DNA of 57,824 nucleotides from an uncultured Lachnobacterium sp. (GCA_937889225.1 CALAST010000095.1:1-57824), one strand, 5' to 3'. Shown: positions 17,837 through 27,900, counted from the first letter of the stretch. Translations and numbers: made by a program. The notes: generated from the letters alone by a model not told the origin.

Positions 17837-18133
17837 TTATTTGTTTCGCATTACGTGAATAAGAGATTGTAAAACCTGAATTTGTGCAGGAGTAAGGTCT
17901 TTAACATCCAAAAGTAAGGCAGGAGAATCATTTGTTTTCCCTAATAAAAAGTCAGTACTGCATTTGTATAAATAGGAAAGTGTAAGTAAATTTTCCGTAC
18001 TGGGTGTTCGTTCTCCCGTTTCGTATCCTGAAATAATAGAAGGTGATATACCCAGTTTTTGTGCAACTTCTTTTTGGGAATATCCGTGAGATATTCGTAA
18101 TTCTTTTAGTCGAGATGGAAGTGTTTTAATCAT
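17837..18133 (-). CDS. XRE-family transcriptional regulator
   Basis: A 98-aa protein with an N-terminal HTH_3 domain (about residues 6-60: LKELRISHGYSQKEVAQKLG and ISGYETGERTPSTENLL) and a short C-terminal helical tail. The start at 18133 has AGGAGG 9 nt upstream; the frame extends to 18232 without an RBS. It is divergent from the Tet(M)-like GTPase::NYN gene with 150 bp between them, and repeated GTGTTTT half-sites lie across its own start and promoter region, which suggests autoregulation and control of the neighbour. The signal it senses is unknown. Confidence 0.88.
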   Translation of the reverse strand: MIKTLPSRLKELRISHGYSQKEVAQKLGISPSIISGYETGERTPSTENLLTLSYLYKCSTDFLLGKTNDSPALLLDVKDLTPAQIQVLQSLIHVMRNK

Positions 18134-18189
18134 ATGTGTTTTCCTCCTACGCTTATTGTAAATTAAGGTAAAACACAAAAGGTGTTTTA
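18121..18189. promoter_or_regulatory. Putative XRE operator cluster
   Basis: TAAAACAC-N5-GTGTTTTA (18169-18189) is a perfect inverted repeat. Two more copies of GTGTTTT lie at 18121-18127 and 18136-18142, over the start and first codons of the XRE gene. Four similar half-sites in 70 bp next to an XRE gene are best read as its operator. Confidence 0.65.
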
Positions 18190-18225
18190 AAACATTATAT
18201 ATAGTATTTGGAAATAAGAACATAG

Positions 18226-18254
18226 TTGGCAAATTTTATGTTTATAGGTATAAT
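18226..18254 (+). promoter_or_regulatory. Promoter of the Tet(M)-like::NYN gene
   Basis: TTGGCA (18226-18231), a 17-bp spacer and TATAAT (18249-18254), 30 nt before the start codon. It lies about 40 bp from the XRE operator cluster. Confidence 0.75.
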
Positions 18255-18283
18255 AAAAATAAAATATAGGTAGGAGAAAAAGT

Positions 18284-21277
18284 ATGAGCGAACAGGAAAT
18301 GAAAAAAAGAAAGAAATATATATGTGCAGGTCTGTTGGCTCATGTAGATGCAGGGAAAACGACATTGTCAGAGGCACTTCTCTATAAAACAGGTGCAATT
18401 CGAAAAGTGGGGCGTGTCGACCATCAGGATGCATATTTAGATACGGATTCACAGGAACGGGAGCGTGGAATTACCATTTTTTCAAAGCAGGCACAGTTAG
18501 ATTTTGATAATGTACGAATAACGCTTTTGGATACACCGGGGCATGTGGATTTTTCCGCAGAAATGGAAAGAACTCTGCAAGTATTAGATTATGCAATTCT
18601 TGTGATTAGCGGAACAGATGGTGTGCAGGGACATACGAAGACATTGTGGAGGCTGTTGAATCATTATCAGATACCGACATTTTTATTTGTCAACAAAATG
18701 GATTTAAGTGGTGCGGATAAGGAAAAAATAATAAAACAGTTAAAAAGTCAGCTTTCCGATGGCTGTGTAGATGTTTCTTCAATTGATATGGAAATTTGGG
18801 ATAAGTGGAAAGCAAAAAAACTTATATCAGAGGATACGGAAGTTGATATTTTGGAAATTGGCGAAGAACTTTGTGAAGAAATTGCCATGTGTGAAGATGT
18901 GCTTTTAGATGCTTACATGGAAAATGGAACGCTTACATTAGCCCAAATAAGCGATGCAATTGATAGGCGTACGTTGTTTCCGTGTTTTTTTGGTTCTGCA
19001 TTGAAATTAGATGGAATTGATGCATTAGTGGTGGGAATGCAAGTTTGGACAAGCGGATTTCAAGATAAAAATAAGAAAAAGTTAGAAAGTGCGTACAATT
19101 TAAAAAATAGTATAGATAGTGATGGAAAACATAAGAAGAATATCGAAGATGATTTGGATAAAAATATAAAGGATGCACATAAAATCGAAAGTGATATAGA
19201 CGAGAAATTAAAGATTGCAAATAGTGTGAAAAACTTCGGTGCACTTGTCTACAAAATAGGCAGAGATGCCAAAGGTGTAAGACTTACTTATTTAAAAGTA
19301 ACAAGCGGACAGCTAAAGGTAAAAGATAAGATTTCCTATCATAATATGGAAGAAAAAGCAGACCAAATCCGTATCTATTCCGGTGAAAAATATGAATTGG
19401 CAGATGTAGTACAAATAGGTGAAGTATGTGCAGTTACAGGTTTAACACAGACCTATGCAGGTATGGGACTTGGAGAAAATAAAACCAAAACCATGCCAAT
19501 TTTAGAGCCTGTTTTGAATTACCAAATTTTTGTTTCACAAGGCACAAATCCGGTAGAGCTTATGAAAAATCTAAAGCAATTGGAGGAAGAAGACCCACAG
19601 CTTAATATTTTATGGAATGAAACCTTGCAGGAAATCCATGCCCAACTTATGGGACAGGTACAGATGGAAGTTTTAGGAAGATTGATTTTAGACCGTTTCG
19701 GGGTGAAGGTATCATTTGGACCCGGAAATATTGTGTATAAAGAAACGATTGCAAAGCCGGTAGAAGGGGTAGGGCATTTTGAGCCGCTTCGCCATTATGC
19801 AGAAGCACATTTATGGATGGAGCCGGGGGAACCGGGAAGCGGAATCAGCGTTTTTTCCAAATGCAGTGAAGACGTACTGGATTTGAATTGGCAGCGACTC
19901 ATAACAACACATATTTTAGAGCGTGAGCATCCGGGCGTATTGACAGGCTCTGCAATTACGGATATTAAGTTTACAATTGTAACAGGACGGGCACATTTGA
20001 AGCATACGGAAGGTGGAGATTTCCGTCAGGCAACATATCGTGCCATACGGCAAGGTTTAAAATCTACAGAATCTGTTTTATTAGAGCCAATTTATGCATT
20101 TACCTTAGAAGTGCCGTCGGAACAGATTGGACGAGCCATGACGGATATTCGAAACCGACATGGAAAATGTGAAAATCCCGAATATATTACAAGAGATGAT
20201 GGCGATGTGGCAATCTTAACTGGAACAGCCCCTGTTGCAACAATGCAGGATTATGTGACGGAAGTACATGCTTATACAAAAGGAAGTGGAAGGCTTTTAT
20301 TGGAGTTAAAAGGATATGACGTATGTCACAATAGTGCAGAAGTGGTGGAACGGATTGGCTACGATAGCGAGGAAGATACGGCAAACCCAACAAGCTCTGT
20401 ATTTTGTGCACATGGTGCAGGATTTATTGTGCCGTGGAATGAAGTGCCGAATTATATGCATTTGGAGTATGCCGGAAATCCGAATGGAGCTGCTCGCAGG
20501 AATGGAAATAAAGCAACGGCCATTATGGATGGCGAGGAACAGGATTTATGGGAAGATGGCTTGTCTTATGATTTAGAAGAACAGGCAGAAAGCCTCAGAA
20601 AGCTTGCACAGCGAAAAGAAGAAGAAAAAGCACAGGCTATGGCAAGTGCATCTTCTTGGGAAATGGACAAGGAATTACAGCAGATTTATGCCAGAGAATT
20701 TGGTATGAACAAAGAGGATATGCTTGATTATGAGCGTAAAAAATGGGCAAAACAAAGAGAAAAATTCCAGTCTGAAAAAGCCCCTACGCTGAAATACGAT
20801 AAAAAAGGAAATCCCATTTATCCGAAAAAACCAATTTTAGAAGAATATTTGATTGTAGATGGATACAATATTATTTTTGCATGGGAAGATTTAAAGGCAC
20901 TTTCGAAAGTGAATATTGATTCTGCAAAAGATAAGTTAAAAGATATGCTTTGCAATTATCAAGGCTATAAACATTGTCATGTGATGGTGGTATTTGATGG
21001 ATATCGTGTGAAAGGAAATAAAGGTTCTGTTGAAAAATATTTTGATTTAGAAGTCGTGCATACCAAACAAGACGAAACAGCAGATATGTATATTGAACGT
21101 AAGGTGCATGAGATTGCTCCAAAATATAAAGTGACAGTAGCAACTTCAGATAATCTTGAACAACTTACGATTCTAAGCCAAGGAGCACTTCGTATGTCAG
21201 CATTGAACTTGAAGCAGGAAATGGAACGTATGGAACGGGAAAGTTTGCGTGCATATTTGGAAAAGCAGAAATCGTAG
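18284..21277 (+). CDS. Tet(M)-like translation-factor GTPase fused to a C-terminal NYN (YacP-like) nuclease domain
   Basis: A 997-aa cytoplasmic protein. Residues 10-250 are an EF-G-type GTPase with AHVDAGKTT (G1), DTPGHVDF (G3) and NKMD (G4, 137-140). Domains II to V follow with the Tet(M)/Tet(O) layout, including VPSEQIGRAMTDIRNRHGK. A lysine- and asparagine-rich insert (about 256-315) separates domains G and II. Residues 853-985 form a NYN/PIN-like ribonuclease domain (LIVDGYNI, VVFDGYR, ETADMYIE, VATSDN), with the acidic residues expected for metal binding. Ribosomal protection proteins release tetracycline; with a nuclease attached, a role in ribosome rescue or rRNA/tRNA cleavage is also possible. 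It is divergent from an XRE regulator. Confidence 0.85.
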   Translation: MSEQEMKKRKKYICAGLLAHVDAGKTTLSEALLYKTGAIRKVGRVDHQDAYLDTDSQERERGITIFSKQAQLDFDNVRITLLDTPGHVDFSAEMERTLQVLDYAILVISGTDGVQGHTKTLWRLLNHYQIPTFLFVNKMDLSGADKEKIIKQLKSQLSDGCVDVSSIDMEIWDKWKAKKLISEDTEVDILEIGEELCEEIAMCEDVLLDAYMENGTLTLAQISDAIDRRTLFPCFFGSALKLDGIDALVVGMQVWTSGFQDKNKKKLESAYNLKNSIDSDGKHKKNIEDDLDKNIKDAHKIESDIDEKLKIANSVKNFGALVYKIGRDAKGVRLTYLKVTSGQLKVKDKISYHNMEEKADQIRIYSGEKYELADVVQIGEVCAVTGLTQTYAGMGLGENKTKTMPILEPVLNYQIFVSQGTNPVELMKNLKQLEEEDPQLNILWNETLQEIHAQLMGQVQMEVLGRLILDRFGVKVSFGPGNIVYKETIAKPVEGVGHFEPLRHYAEAHLWMEPGEPGSGISVFSKCSEDVLDLNWQRLITTHILEREHPGVLTGSAITDIKFTIVTGRAHLKHTEGGDFRQATYRAIRQGLKSTESVLLEPIYAFTLEVPSEQIGRAMTDIRNRHGKCENPEYITRDDGDVAILTGTAPVATMQDYVTEVHAYTKGSGRLLLELKGYDVCHNSAEVVERIGYDSEEDTANPTSSVFCAHGAGFIVPWNEVPNYMHLEYAGNPNGAARRNGNKATAIMDGEEQDLWEDGLSYDLEEQAESLRKLAQRKEEEKAQAMASASSWEMDKELQQIYAREFGMNKEDMLDYERKKWAKQREKFQSEKAPTLKYDKKGNPIYPKKPILEEYLIVDGYNIIFAWEDLKALSKVNIDSAKDKLKDMLCNYQGYKHCHVMVVFDGYRVKGNKGSVEKYFDLEVVHTKQDETADMYIERKVHEIAPKYKVTVATSDNLEQLTILSQGALRMSALNLKQEMERMERESLRAYLEKQKS

Positions 21278-21293
21278 AGGAAAGTTGACTTAG

Positions 21294-21346
21294 TAACCCT
21301 GGGATTCTTTTTGATGTTTTTAGAAAGCCCAGGGTTATTTATTTTT
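21294..21346 (+). terminator. Intrinsic terminator after the Tet(M)-like gene
   Basis: A 10-bp stem TAACCCTGGG/CCCAGGGTTA (21294-21303/21328-21337) with a 24-nt loop and a T-rich tail. Confidence 0.85.
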
Positions 21347-21407
21347 AAGTAAAATATAGAAAAGTTCCTGTATTGTTGGAATACTTATGTTAGGAATAGT
21401 AGGCATA

Positions 21408-21989
21408 TTAGGAATTTTTTAAAGCTGACATATGAAGATTTAACATATAGCTTATCTGTTCGGTTAATTGTTGCTCATTCAGTATGTTAGGATTTTTAAT
21501 CCACCAAGTAAGGATATTTAACAATCCTCCTGTATAAAAAGAAACGAGAAGTTGCTGATGGACAGGTGGAGCTTGTTCAGGATAAGCACCAATCACTTTA
21601 CCGATTTGTTCTTCAAATTTCTTTTCCACGAATTGAAATAGTAGTGGATCCATTCCCGTTTTAACAATATGGTCGACCAGCTTTTTGTTTTCGGAGATAA
21701 AGGAAAACAGAGCATGGCAGGTTGCAATGATATATCCGTTTATGTCCGTTAGATAGCCGTCAACAGGAATCGGTTCCATAATTTTTTCCTGTAATTCTTT
21801 GATGTAGTGAGTAAAATATTGGTATTTATCTGCAAAATGTTTATAAAAAGTAGTTCTTCGAATCATTGCCTTTTCGCAAAGTTCATTTACGGTTATCTGG
21901 TCAAATGTTTTTTCTTGTAATAAATCGGTAAAAGCCTGATGTAAAAGGTGATAGGTTTTTACAACTCTTAAATCTGATTTTTCTTTCAT
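21408..21989 (-). CDS. TetR/AcrR-family transcriptional regulator
   Basis: A 193-aa protein. The N-terminal HTH (about 8-55) reads KTYHLLHQAFTDLLQEKTFD and VNELCEKAMIRRTTFYKHF, the standard TetR pattern. The C-terminal helical domain would bind the ligand. The start has AGGAGG 4 nt upstream. It is divergent from the MMPL exporter gene, and a palindrome TGACAAATGTCA sits at the predicted transcription start of that gene, so it most likely represses the exporter until an exported or toxic compound is bound. The ligand is unknown. Confidence 0.9.
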   Translation of the reverse strand: MKEKSDLRVVKTYHLLHQAFTDLLQEKTFDQITVNELCEKAMIRRTTFYKHFADKYQYFTHYIKELQEKIMEPIPVDGYLTDINGYIIATCHALFSFISENKKLVDHIVKTGMDPLLFQFVEKKFEEQIGKVIGAYPEQAPPVHQQLLVSFYTGGLLNILTWWIKNPNILNEQQLTEQISYMLNLHMSALKNS

Positions 21990-22036
21990 AAATCCTCCTG
22001 AAATATAAAATAAGTAATAATGAGCAATCCCTTACT

Positions 22037-22200
22037 TGAACGCAGAACAAACAATCCCCACTTCAAATGCGTAGAGCATTAAGTGGTGGGTACGGGGGAT
22101 TTTTGTGTCGGTTGGAGATTGAAAAGCTCCAAGCGACAAGCAACGGAGTTGTCTGTGTTCACGAACAAGTAGCGAATGCGGATTGTGAGTGTCCGCTTTA
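22037..22200 (+). repeat. Dispersed structured element, copy B
   Basis: It contains the hairpin AATCCCC..GGGGGATT with inner stems CACTT/AAGTG and AATGC/GCATT around GTAGA (22053-22100), followed by five T, so it can also act as a terminator. A GGAG...CTCC hairpin and a second stem-loop follow. It ends with a GCGGA/TCCGC-centred stem closing the loop TTGTGAGTG (22175-22198). It matches copy F in the first hairpin and copies A, C and D in the last. Confidence 0.65.
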
Positions 22201-22314
22201 CAGATATGGCGTATTAAGTGGAAAATAGATATATTCTGAGGGAATTTCGTATCATATAAGTGTACATTTCATAAGAAAATGTAAGTTATTTCACGTTTCG
22301 AAAAGAATCGACTC

Positions 22315-22362
22315 TTGCACTTTTCTTTTTAAGAAAGTATCATAAAAAAATGACAAATGTCA
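22315..22362 (+). promoter_or_regulatory. MMPL operon promoter with TetR-type operator
   Basis: TTGCAC (22315-22320), a 17-bp spacer and TATCAT (22338-22343). The palindrome TGACAAATGTCA (22351-22362) covers the expected start site. It leaves a leader of about 260 nt that contains element copy C. The regulator is inferred to be the divergent TetR protein. Confidence 0.6.
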
Positions 22363-22494
22363 ATTATTTATCAAATGTATATAGGGAGGATGGTGATATA
22401 GTAAAGTCAAATGAATATTGGTGTTCGGGGAGTTTTATTGAATCGAAAAGTTTTCTATTTCAGATGAGTAGAGGATTAAGTGATGAGTAAGGAA

Positions 22495-22577
22495 CTTTTT
22501 ACGTCAAAACTGTAAAATCAGTTATTCAGTTATGAATAAGTAGTAAAGTGAATTGTGAATGTTTGCATTACTAGGGA
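22495..22577 (+). repeat. Dispersed structured element, copy C (in the MMPL leader)
   Basis: It aligns with copy A read on the minus strand. It has AACTG/CAGTT (22508-22512/22519-22523), the tetraloop hairpin TTATTCA-GTTA-TGAATAA (22522-22539), and AAGTGAA/TTTGCAT closing the loop TTGTGAATG (22546-22568), then CTAGGGA. It lies within the predicted 5' leader of the exporter mRNA, 40 nt before the start codon. Confidence 0.65.
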
Positions 22578-22616
22578 AAAACGCAGATAAAAAATAAAAA
22601 AGGAGGAACAAAATTT

Positions 22617-24959
22617 GTGAGTAAGGAACAAAAGAGTCCCGAAAAAGAAAATCCAATGCTGAAATTATCGAGATTTATTGTAGAAAAACGATATCTGATT
22701 TTTTTGATTTTGATTATTTCAGTCATTTTTTCCGCTTTTTCGGTGCAATGGGTGCAAGTAGAAAGTGATTTGACGAAGTATCTTCCGGATTCCGCTTCAT
22801 CTACATTAGGCTTGGAAATTATGGAAGATGAGTTTATTACATATGGTTCGGCAGACCTGATGTTTGCAAATCTAACCTATGAAGAAGCAGAAAAAATCCA
22901 TGAGGAAATAAAGGCAATGGATGGTGTACAAAGTGTGACATTTGATGATACAACGGCTCATTACAATAATGCTTCAGCGTTATACACCATTACGTTCACT
23001 TATCCAGAAAAAGATGAGGCGTGTCTTGTTGCATTGGATGCCATACTGGAAAAGTATGCAGAATATGATACATATTTATCTACAATGCTCGGCAATGCAT
23101 TAGAGGAAAATCTCAACAAAGAAGTATCTGTTATTATGGTAATCGTAGCAATTATTGTATTGCTTGTAGTTACGCTTACTTCAGAGTCGTATGGTGAAGT
23201 TCCTGTTTTATTGTTGACTTTCGTATCAGCAATGGTTTTAAATATGGGAACGAACTTTATTATGGGAAAAATTTCGTTTATTTCCAATTCCGTTACATCT
23301 GTATTGCAGTTAGCGTTGTCACTTGATTATGCGGTTATTATGGTAAACCGTTATAGGGAAGAACATCAGACACTTCCAACCAAAGAGGCAGTTATTGTAG
23401 CACTTAGCAAAGCAATTCCGGAAATTGCATCCAGTTCACTAACGACCATAGGTGGATTGGTTGCGATGATGTTTATGCAGTTTAAAGTAGGACCGGATAT
23501 GGCGATTAACCTGATTAAATCCATTTTTTTTGCGTTAGCGGCAGTATTTTTTATTATGCCGGGTCTTTTGGTGTTATTTGCACCATTAATTGATAAATGG
23601 CAACATAAGAGCTTTATTCCGAAAGTGCCTTTTGTAGGAGCAATTGCCCATAAAACATATAAGATTATTCCGCCAATTTTTATTGTCGTTGCACTTGTGG
23701 CAGCTTATGTTTCCGGTTTGTGCCCATATGCTTATGGAGAAGATGGTATTCCTACACCGCTTCAGAATGAAACGCAGATTGCAAAGCAGATGATGGCAGA
23801 TACTTTTACCAGCAACAATATGATTGCAGTAGTTGTTCCATCCGGAGATTATGAGAAAGAAAAGGCGATTCTGGATGAATTGACCGCTATGGAAGAAGTA
23901 TCTTCTGCTATGGGACTTTCCAATATTGAAGCAATGGATGGCTATACATTAACTTCTAAATTAAATCCAAGACAGTTTTCCGAGTTGGCAGATTTAGATT
24001 ATGAAGTAGCACAAATGCTTTATACAGCGTATGCGACAAGAAATGAGGAATATGGGGAAATTATTGGTGGCATTAACAATTACAGTATTCCGCTTATGGA
24101 TATTTTCCTATATGTCTGTGACATGTTAAATCAAGGTTTGGTGGAACTGGATGCCCAGCAGCAGGAAATGTTGGATGAATTGCAGGTACAGCTTGTAAGT
24201 GGTAAAGAGCAGCTTCAAGGAGAAAATTATAGTCGTATGCTGGTTTACACAACGCTTCCTCTAGGTAGTGAAACGACCTATGCGTTTGTGGAAGATGTAA
24301 AAGAAATGGCACAAAGTTATTATCCGAATGGAGATGTGCATGTGGTAGGTAATGTTACTACAGAAATGGATTTCAAGGATTCGTTTGTGGTGGATAATGT
24401 AGTGGTAAGTGTGGTATCGATTTTAATCGTACTTGTAGTATTGTTGTTTACATTTAAATCTGTAGCAATGCCAATTATTTTGATTGCAGTTATTCAGGGA
24501 TGTATCTGGATTAACTTCTCATTCCCTGTATTTATGGACGACCCCGTGTTCTTCTTAAGTTATTTGATTACAAGTTCCATTCAGATGGGTGCAAATATTG
24601 ACTATGCGATTGTAGCTGCAAGTCGTTTTATGGAAATTAAAGATAAAATGCCGAAAAAAGAGGCAATTATTGAAACTATGAACTTTGCTTTCCCAACGAT
24701 TATTACCTCCGGCTCTATTATGATTGCCGCAGGATTTTTAGTTGGTAATTTAACCTCCAGTGGTTCTATCGTAAGCATGGGACAAGGATTGTTTAGAGGA
24801 ACTTGTTTATCCATTGTATTATGTCTGTTTGTTTTACCACAGATGTTGTTGGCAGGTGAAAAATTAGTAGACCGTACTTCATTTTCTACATCAAAATTAA
24901 GAGAAGCGGCAAAAAATTTTTTGGAGGAAAAAAGCAATGAAAACAATGATGCAGAATAA
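22617..24959 (+). CDS. MMPL/RND-family transporter
   Basis: A 780-aa integral membrane protein with the duplicated RND layout of the MMPL family: a first membrane segment (about 22-42), an extracytoplasmic domain, a block of five or six segments (about 180-350) with SVLQLALSLDYAVIMVNRYR, a second extracytoplasmic domain, and a final block with SSIQMGANIDYAIVAASRF. The two charged, conserved YAIV/YAVI segments are the proton-relay type helices. Such proteins export lipids or hydrophobic drugs. The start is GTG with AGGAGG 10 nt upstream. It overlaps the next gene by 23 nt and is divergent from a TetR regulator. Confidence 0.9.
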   Translation: MSKEQKSPEKENPMLKLSRFIVEKRYLIFLILIISVIFSAFSVQWVQVESDLTKYLPDSASSTLGLEIMEDEFITYGSADLMFANLTYEEAEKIHEEIKAMDGVQSVTFDDTTAHYNNASALYTITFTYPEKDEACLVALDAILEKYAEYDTYLSTMLGNALEENLNKEVSVIMVIVAIIVLLVVTLTSESYGEVPVLLLTFVSAMVLNMGTNFIMGKISFISNSVTSVLQLALSLDYAVIMVNRYREEHQTLPTKEAVIVALSKAIPEIASSSLTTIGGLVAMMFMQFKVGPDMAINLIKSIFFALAAVFFIMPGLLVLFAPLIDKWQHKSFIPKVPFVGAIAHKTYKIIPPIFIVVALVAAYVSGLCPYAYGEDGIPTPLQNETQIAKQMMADTFTSNNMIAVVVPSGDYEKEKAILDELTAMEEVSSAMGLSNIEAMDGYTLTSKLNPRQFSELADLDYEVAQMLYTAYATRNEEYGEIIGGINNYSIPLMDIFLYVCDMLNQGLVELDAQQQEMLDELQVQLVSGKEQLQGENYSRMLVYTTLPLGSETTYAFVEDVKEMAQSYYPNGDVHVVGNVTTEMDFKDSFVVDNVVVSVVSILIVLVVLLFTFKSVAMPIILIAVIQGCIWINFSFPVFMDDPVFFLSYLITSSIQMGANIDYAIVAASRFMEIKDKMPKKEAIIETMNFAFPTIITSGSIMIAAGFLVGNLTSSGSIVSMGQGLFRGTCLSIVLCLFVLPQMLLAGEKLVDRTSFSTSKLREAAKNFLEEKSNENNDAE

Positions 24960-27900
24960 ATGTAAGAAACTTGCCGCATTGTTATTAGTTGCGGCGATGT
25001 GTTTTGGTATGATACTGCCATATACGACAGAGTTCTATATGGCAGAGCCGGAAGAAAATACCATTTATATCAGCACAGCAGAAGAATTAGTAGAGCTTGG
25101 AAAAAATTGTGCTTATGATAAATGGTCAGTTGGAAAAACGGTAGTGCTCTCTAATGATATTTCGTTAAAAGAGGTTGATTTTGAGCCGATTCCGTATTTT
25201 GCAGGAACATTTGACGGACAAGGTTATACAATTTCAGATTTGGAATTGCATGGAAACTATGAGCCTACAGGCTTGTTTGGAGAAACCAAACAGGGGGCAC
25301 TTATTAAAAATCTTACGGTAACAGGTTCCATTATGCCGGAAGGCAGCAAAGAGTTTGCAGGTGGTATTGTGGGTATCAATGGCGGTACACTTTTAAATGT
25401 CAGTTTTTCCGGTGTGGTATCCGGTGAAGTAGCAGTTGGTGGTATTGTAGGACTGAATAAGGAAACAGGCATTTTGGAACAGGCTTTTGCACAGGGAAAT
25501 ATTTTTGGAGAGCATGGAACAGGCGGTATTGCCGGCAGAAACTTAGGGAAAATAGTTTCCGGTCAAAATAAGGCATCTGTGAATCATGCAAGTGTAGATA
25601 GCACGATTAGTTTGGGAGATATTGATACGAATATTTTACAGAGCCTGTATTCCTTGAATTCTTCCGATATGATGAATACGTTTACGGATACGGGCGGCAT
25701 TGCCGGATATTCTTCGGGTACGATTTTAAACAGCGAAAATAAAGGTACGATTGGTTATCCACATGTAGGTTATAATGCAGGTGGTATCGCAGGGAGAAAT
25801 ACCGGGTATATCAAAAGCTGTACGAATGATGGTGAAGTGTTAGGCAGAAAAGATATTGGGGGTATTGTCGGTCAGGTAGAACCATTTTTGGATATAGAAG
25901 TGGATATTAGTGATTTATCCGTATTGGAAGGTCAGTTAAATAACTTGAAAAATCAGGTAGATGCAATTTCTGTCGATGTCAAGAACGCAGTTGGTGATGT
26001 GAAAACAAATTTGGATAACATTACAGACTATATTAATAAGGCAAGTGATGCAGTTAAAAAACTAAGTAGTGGAAGTAACTTTTATACTAATTTAGGTAAT
26101 AATGAAAATGCAGAAAACGGTGGTCTGAAATTACCGGACAATATAGAATTACCGGAAAATGTGGAACTTCCAGACGGTGTAGAATTACCGGAAGATGCAA
26201 AACTCCCGGATGGAGTAGAATTGCCGGAAGATGTAGAAATTCCACAGGTAGATATCAACTATGATTCCATAAAAGAAACCTTAGGTATTTTATCTGATTC
26301 CTTAAATGGCATCAGTAGTGAGCTTCGAAAAGCGAATAACAATGCCCAAAACGGAAGCGAGGAAATCTTAAATGGTTTGGAAGATATCAATTCCCAAATG
26401 AATGTCGTTTCCAATACAGTCGTTGGAATTATTGATGCAACCAAAGACTTTACAATAGAAGATATTATTGCAGACACTTCAAGTATCGGCATAGAAAATG
26501 TTACTTATGGAAAAATTGCAAGTTGTGTCAACGAAGGTCTTGTAAATGGTGATTTAAACAGCGGCGGTATTGCAGGGATTATGTCTGTGGAATATGAGCT
26601 TGACCCGGAAGATGATGTGACCGCAGATATTTCATGGCAAGAACGCAAGCAGTATGAAGTGAAAGCAATTCTCATAAACTGTACAAATAAAGGAGAAGTC
26701 ATTTCTAAAAAAGATTATGCTGGTGCCATTTGCGGACAGATGGACATTGGCGTGATTACAAATTGCTATGCTTATGGAAGCGTCTCCAGCGAAGGCGGTG
26801 ACTATGTAGGTGGGATTGCAGGCATTGCCCGTGCTACGATTGCAAATTGTATTGCAAATTGTGAATTGTCAGGAAACAATTATGTAGGCGGCATTGTTGG
26901 AATGGGATATACAGCAGAAAATAGTGGAAGCCAAGTTTCGGGATGTTATTCTCTTGTGAAAATTACAGACTGCAAGCAATTTGAAGGTGCAATCGCAGGT
27001 TGTGACGAAGGAAGTTTTACAAATAATTACTTTGTATCGAATAAATTGCAAGGAATTAATCGTGTAAGTTATGAAGGAATTGCACAGCCGATTACGTATG
27101 AAGCATTATTACAGGTAGCAGGAATTCCGGATGAACTGAAAGAATTTACATTAAATTTTGAAGCGGACGGAAAAATTATCAAATCCTTAAACTTTAATTA
27201 TGGTGATAGCTTTGGAACAGATGTATTCCCTGAAGTGCCAAAGAAAGAAGGATATGATGGGCAATGGGATAAGACTGATTTGAGTAATCTGTGCTTTGAT
27301 ACCATCGTACATGCAGAATACACTTCTTATGTGACAGTATTACAATCCGAAACCTTACGTGAAAATAATCGTCCAATCATTTTAGTGGAAGGTGATTTTA
27401 GCGGAGAAGATAGCGTAATATTAGAAACAGCAGAAATTACAAGTGAAATGCAGTCAGAGTTACAGATGGCAGGAAAAGTAATGGAAAGTTGGAATATTTC
27501 ATTTAGCGATGATGGTCAAAAACGCCATAGTATTCGTTTTCTACCGGCAGAAAATATGGAAAATGCAAAGCTCTATCTAAAAGAAAATGGAGAATGGAAT
27601 CGCTTGGAAACAACGGAGATTGGAAGCTATACCGTATTTCAGGCAGTTGGCAATGAAGTAGAATTAGCAGTTGTATCGAAAGGGATGGAATTGGTACTTT
27701 TAATAGGAGGTATTGTGTTAGTTATTATTCTAATTGTAGCATGTATACTGTTAGAAAAGAAAAAGCGTCTGTTTTCAGGTGGTTTTAAGAAACTGAAAGA
27801 GAAATTCGGTGTGAAAAAATTGTTGATTTTCTGTGTAGTGCTTGGTGGTATCATTAGTTTACTTGTAATAGTTTATATTGGAATGCTTCCAAAAGTGCGT

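Noticed and set aside
18284..21277. Naming this gene tetM or calling it tetracycline resistance
   Set aside because: The NYN fusion and the divergence from Tet(M) make resistance unproven; only family-level naming is justified.
24602..25021. A 139-codon minus-strand frame across the MMPL/GLUG junction
   Set aside because: Antisense to two well-supported genes, with no domain and no RBS.
26131..26247. Regular repeats considered as a CRISPR array
   Set aside because: The units are in frame, code for a protein linker and have no spacers. No CRISPR array or cas gene is seen in the window.
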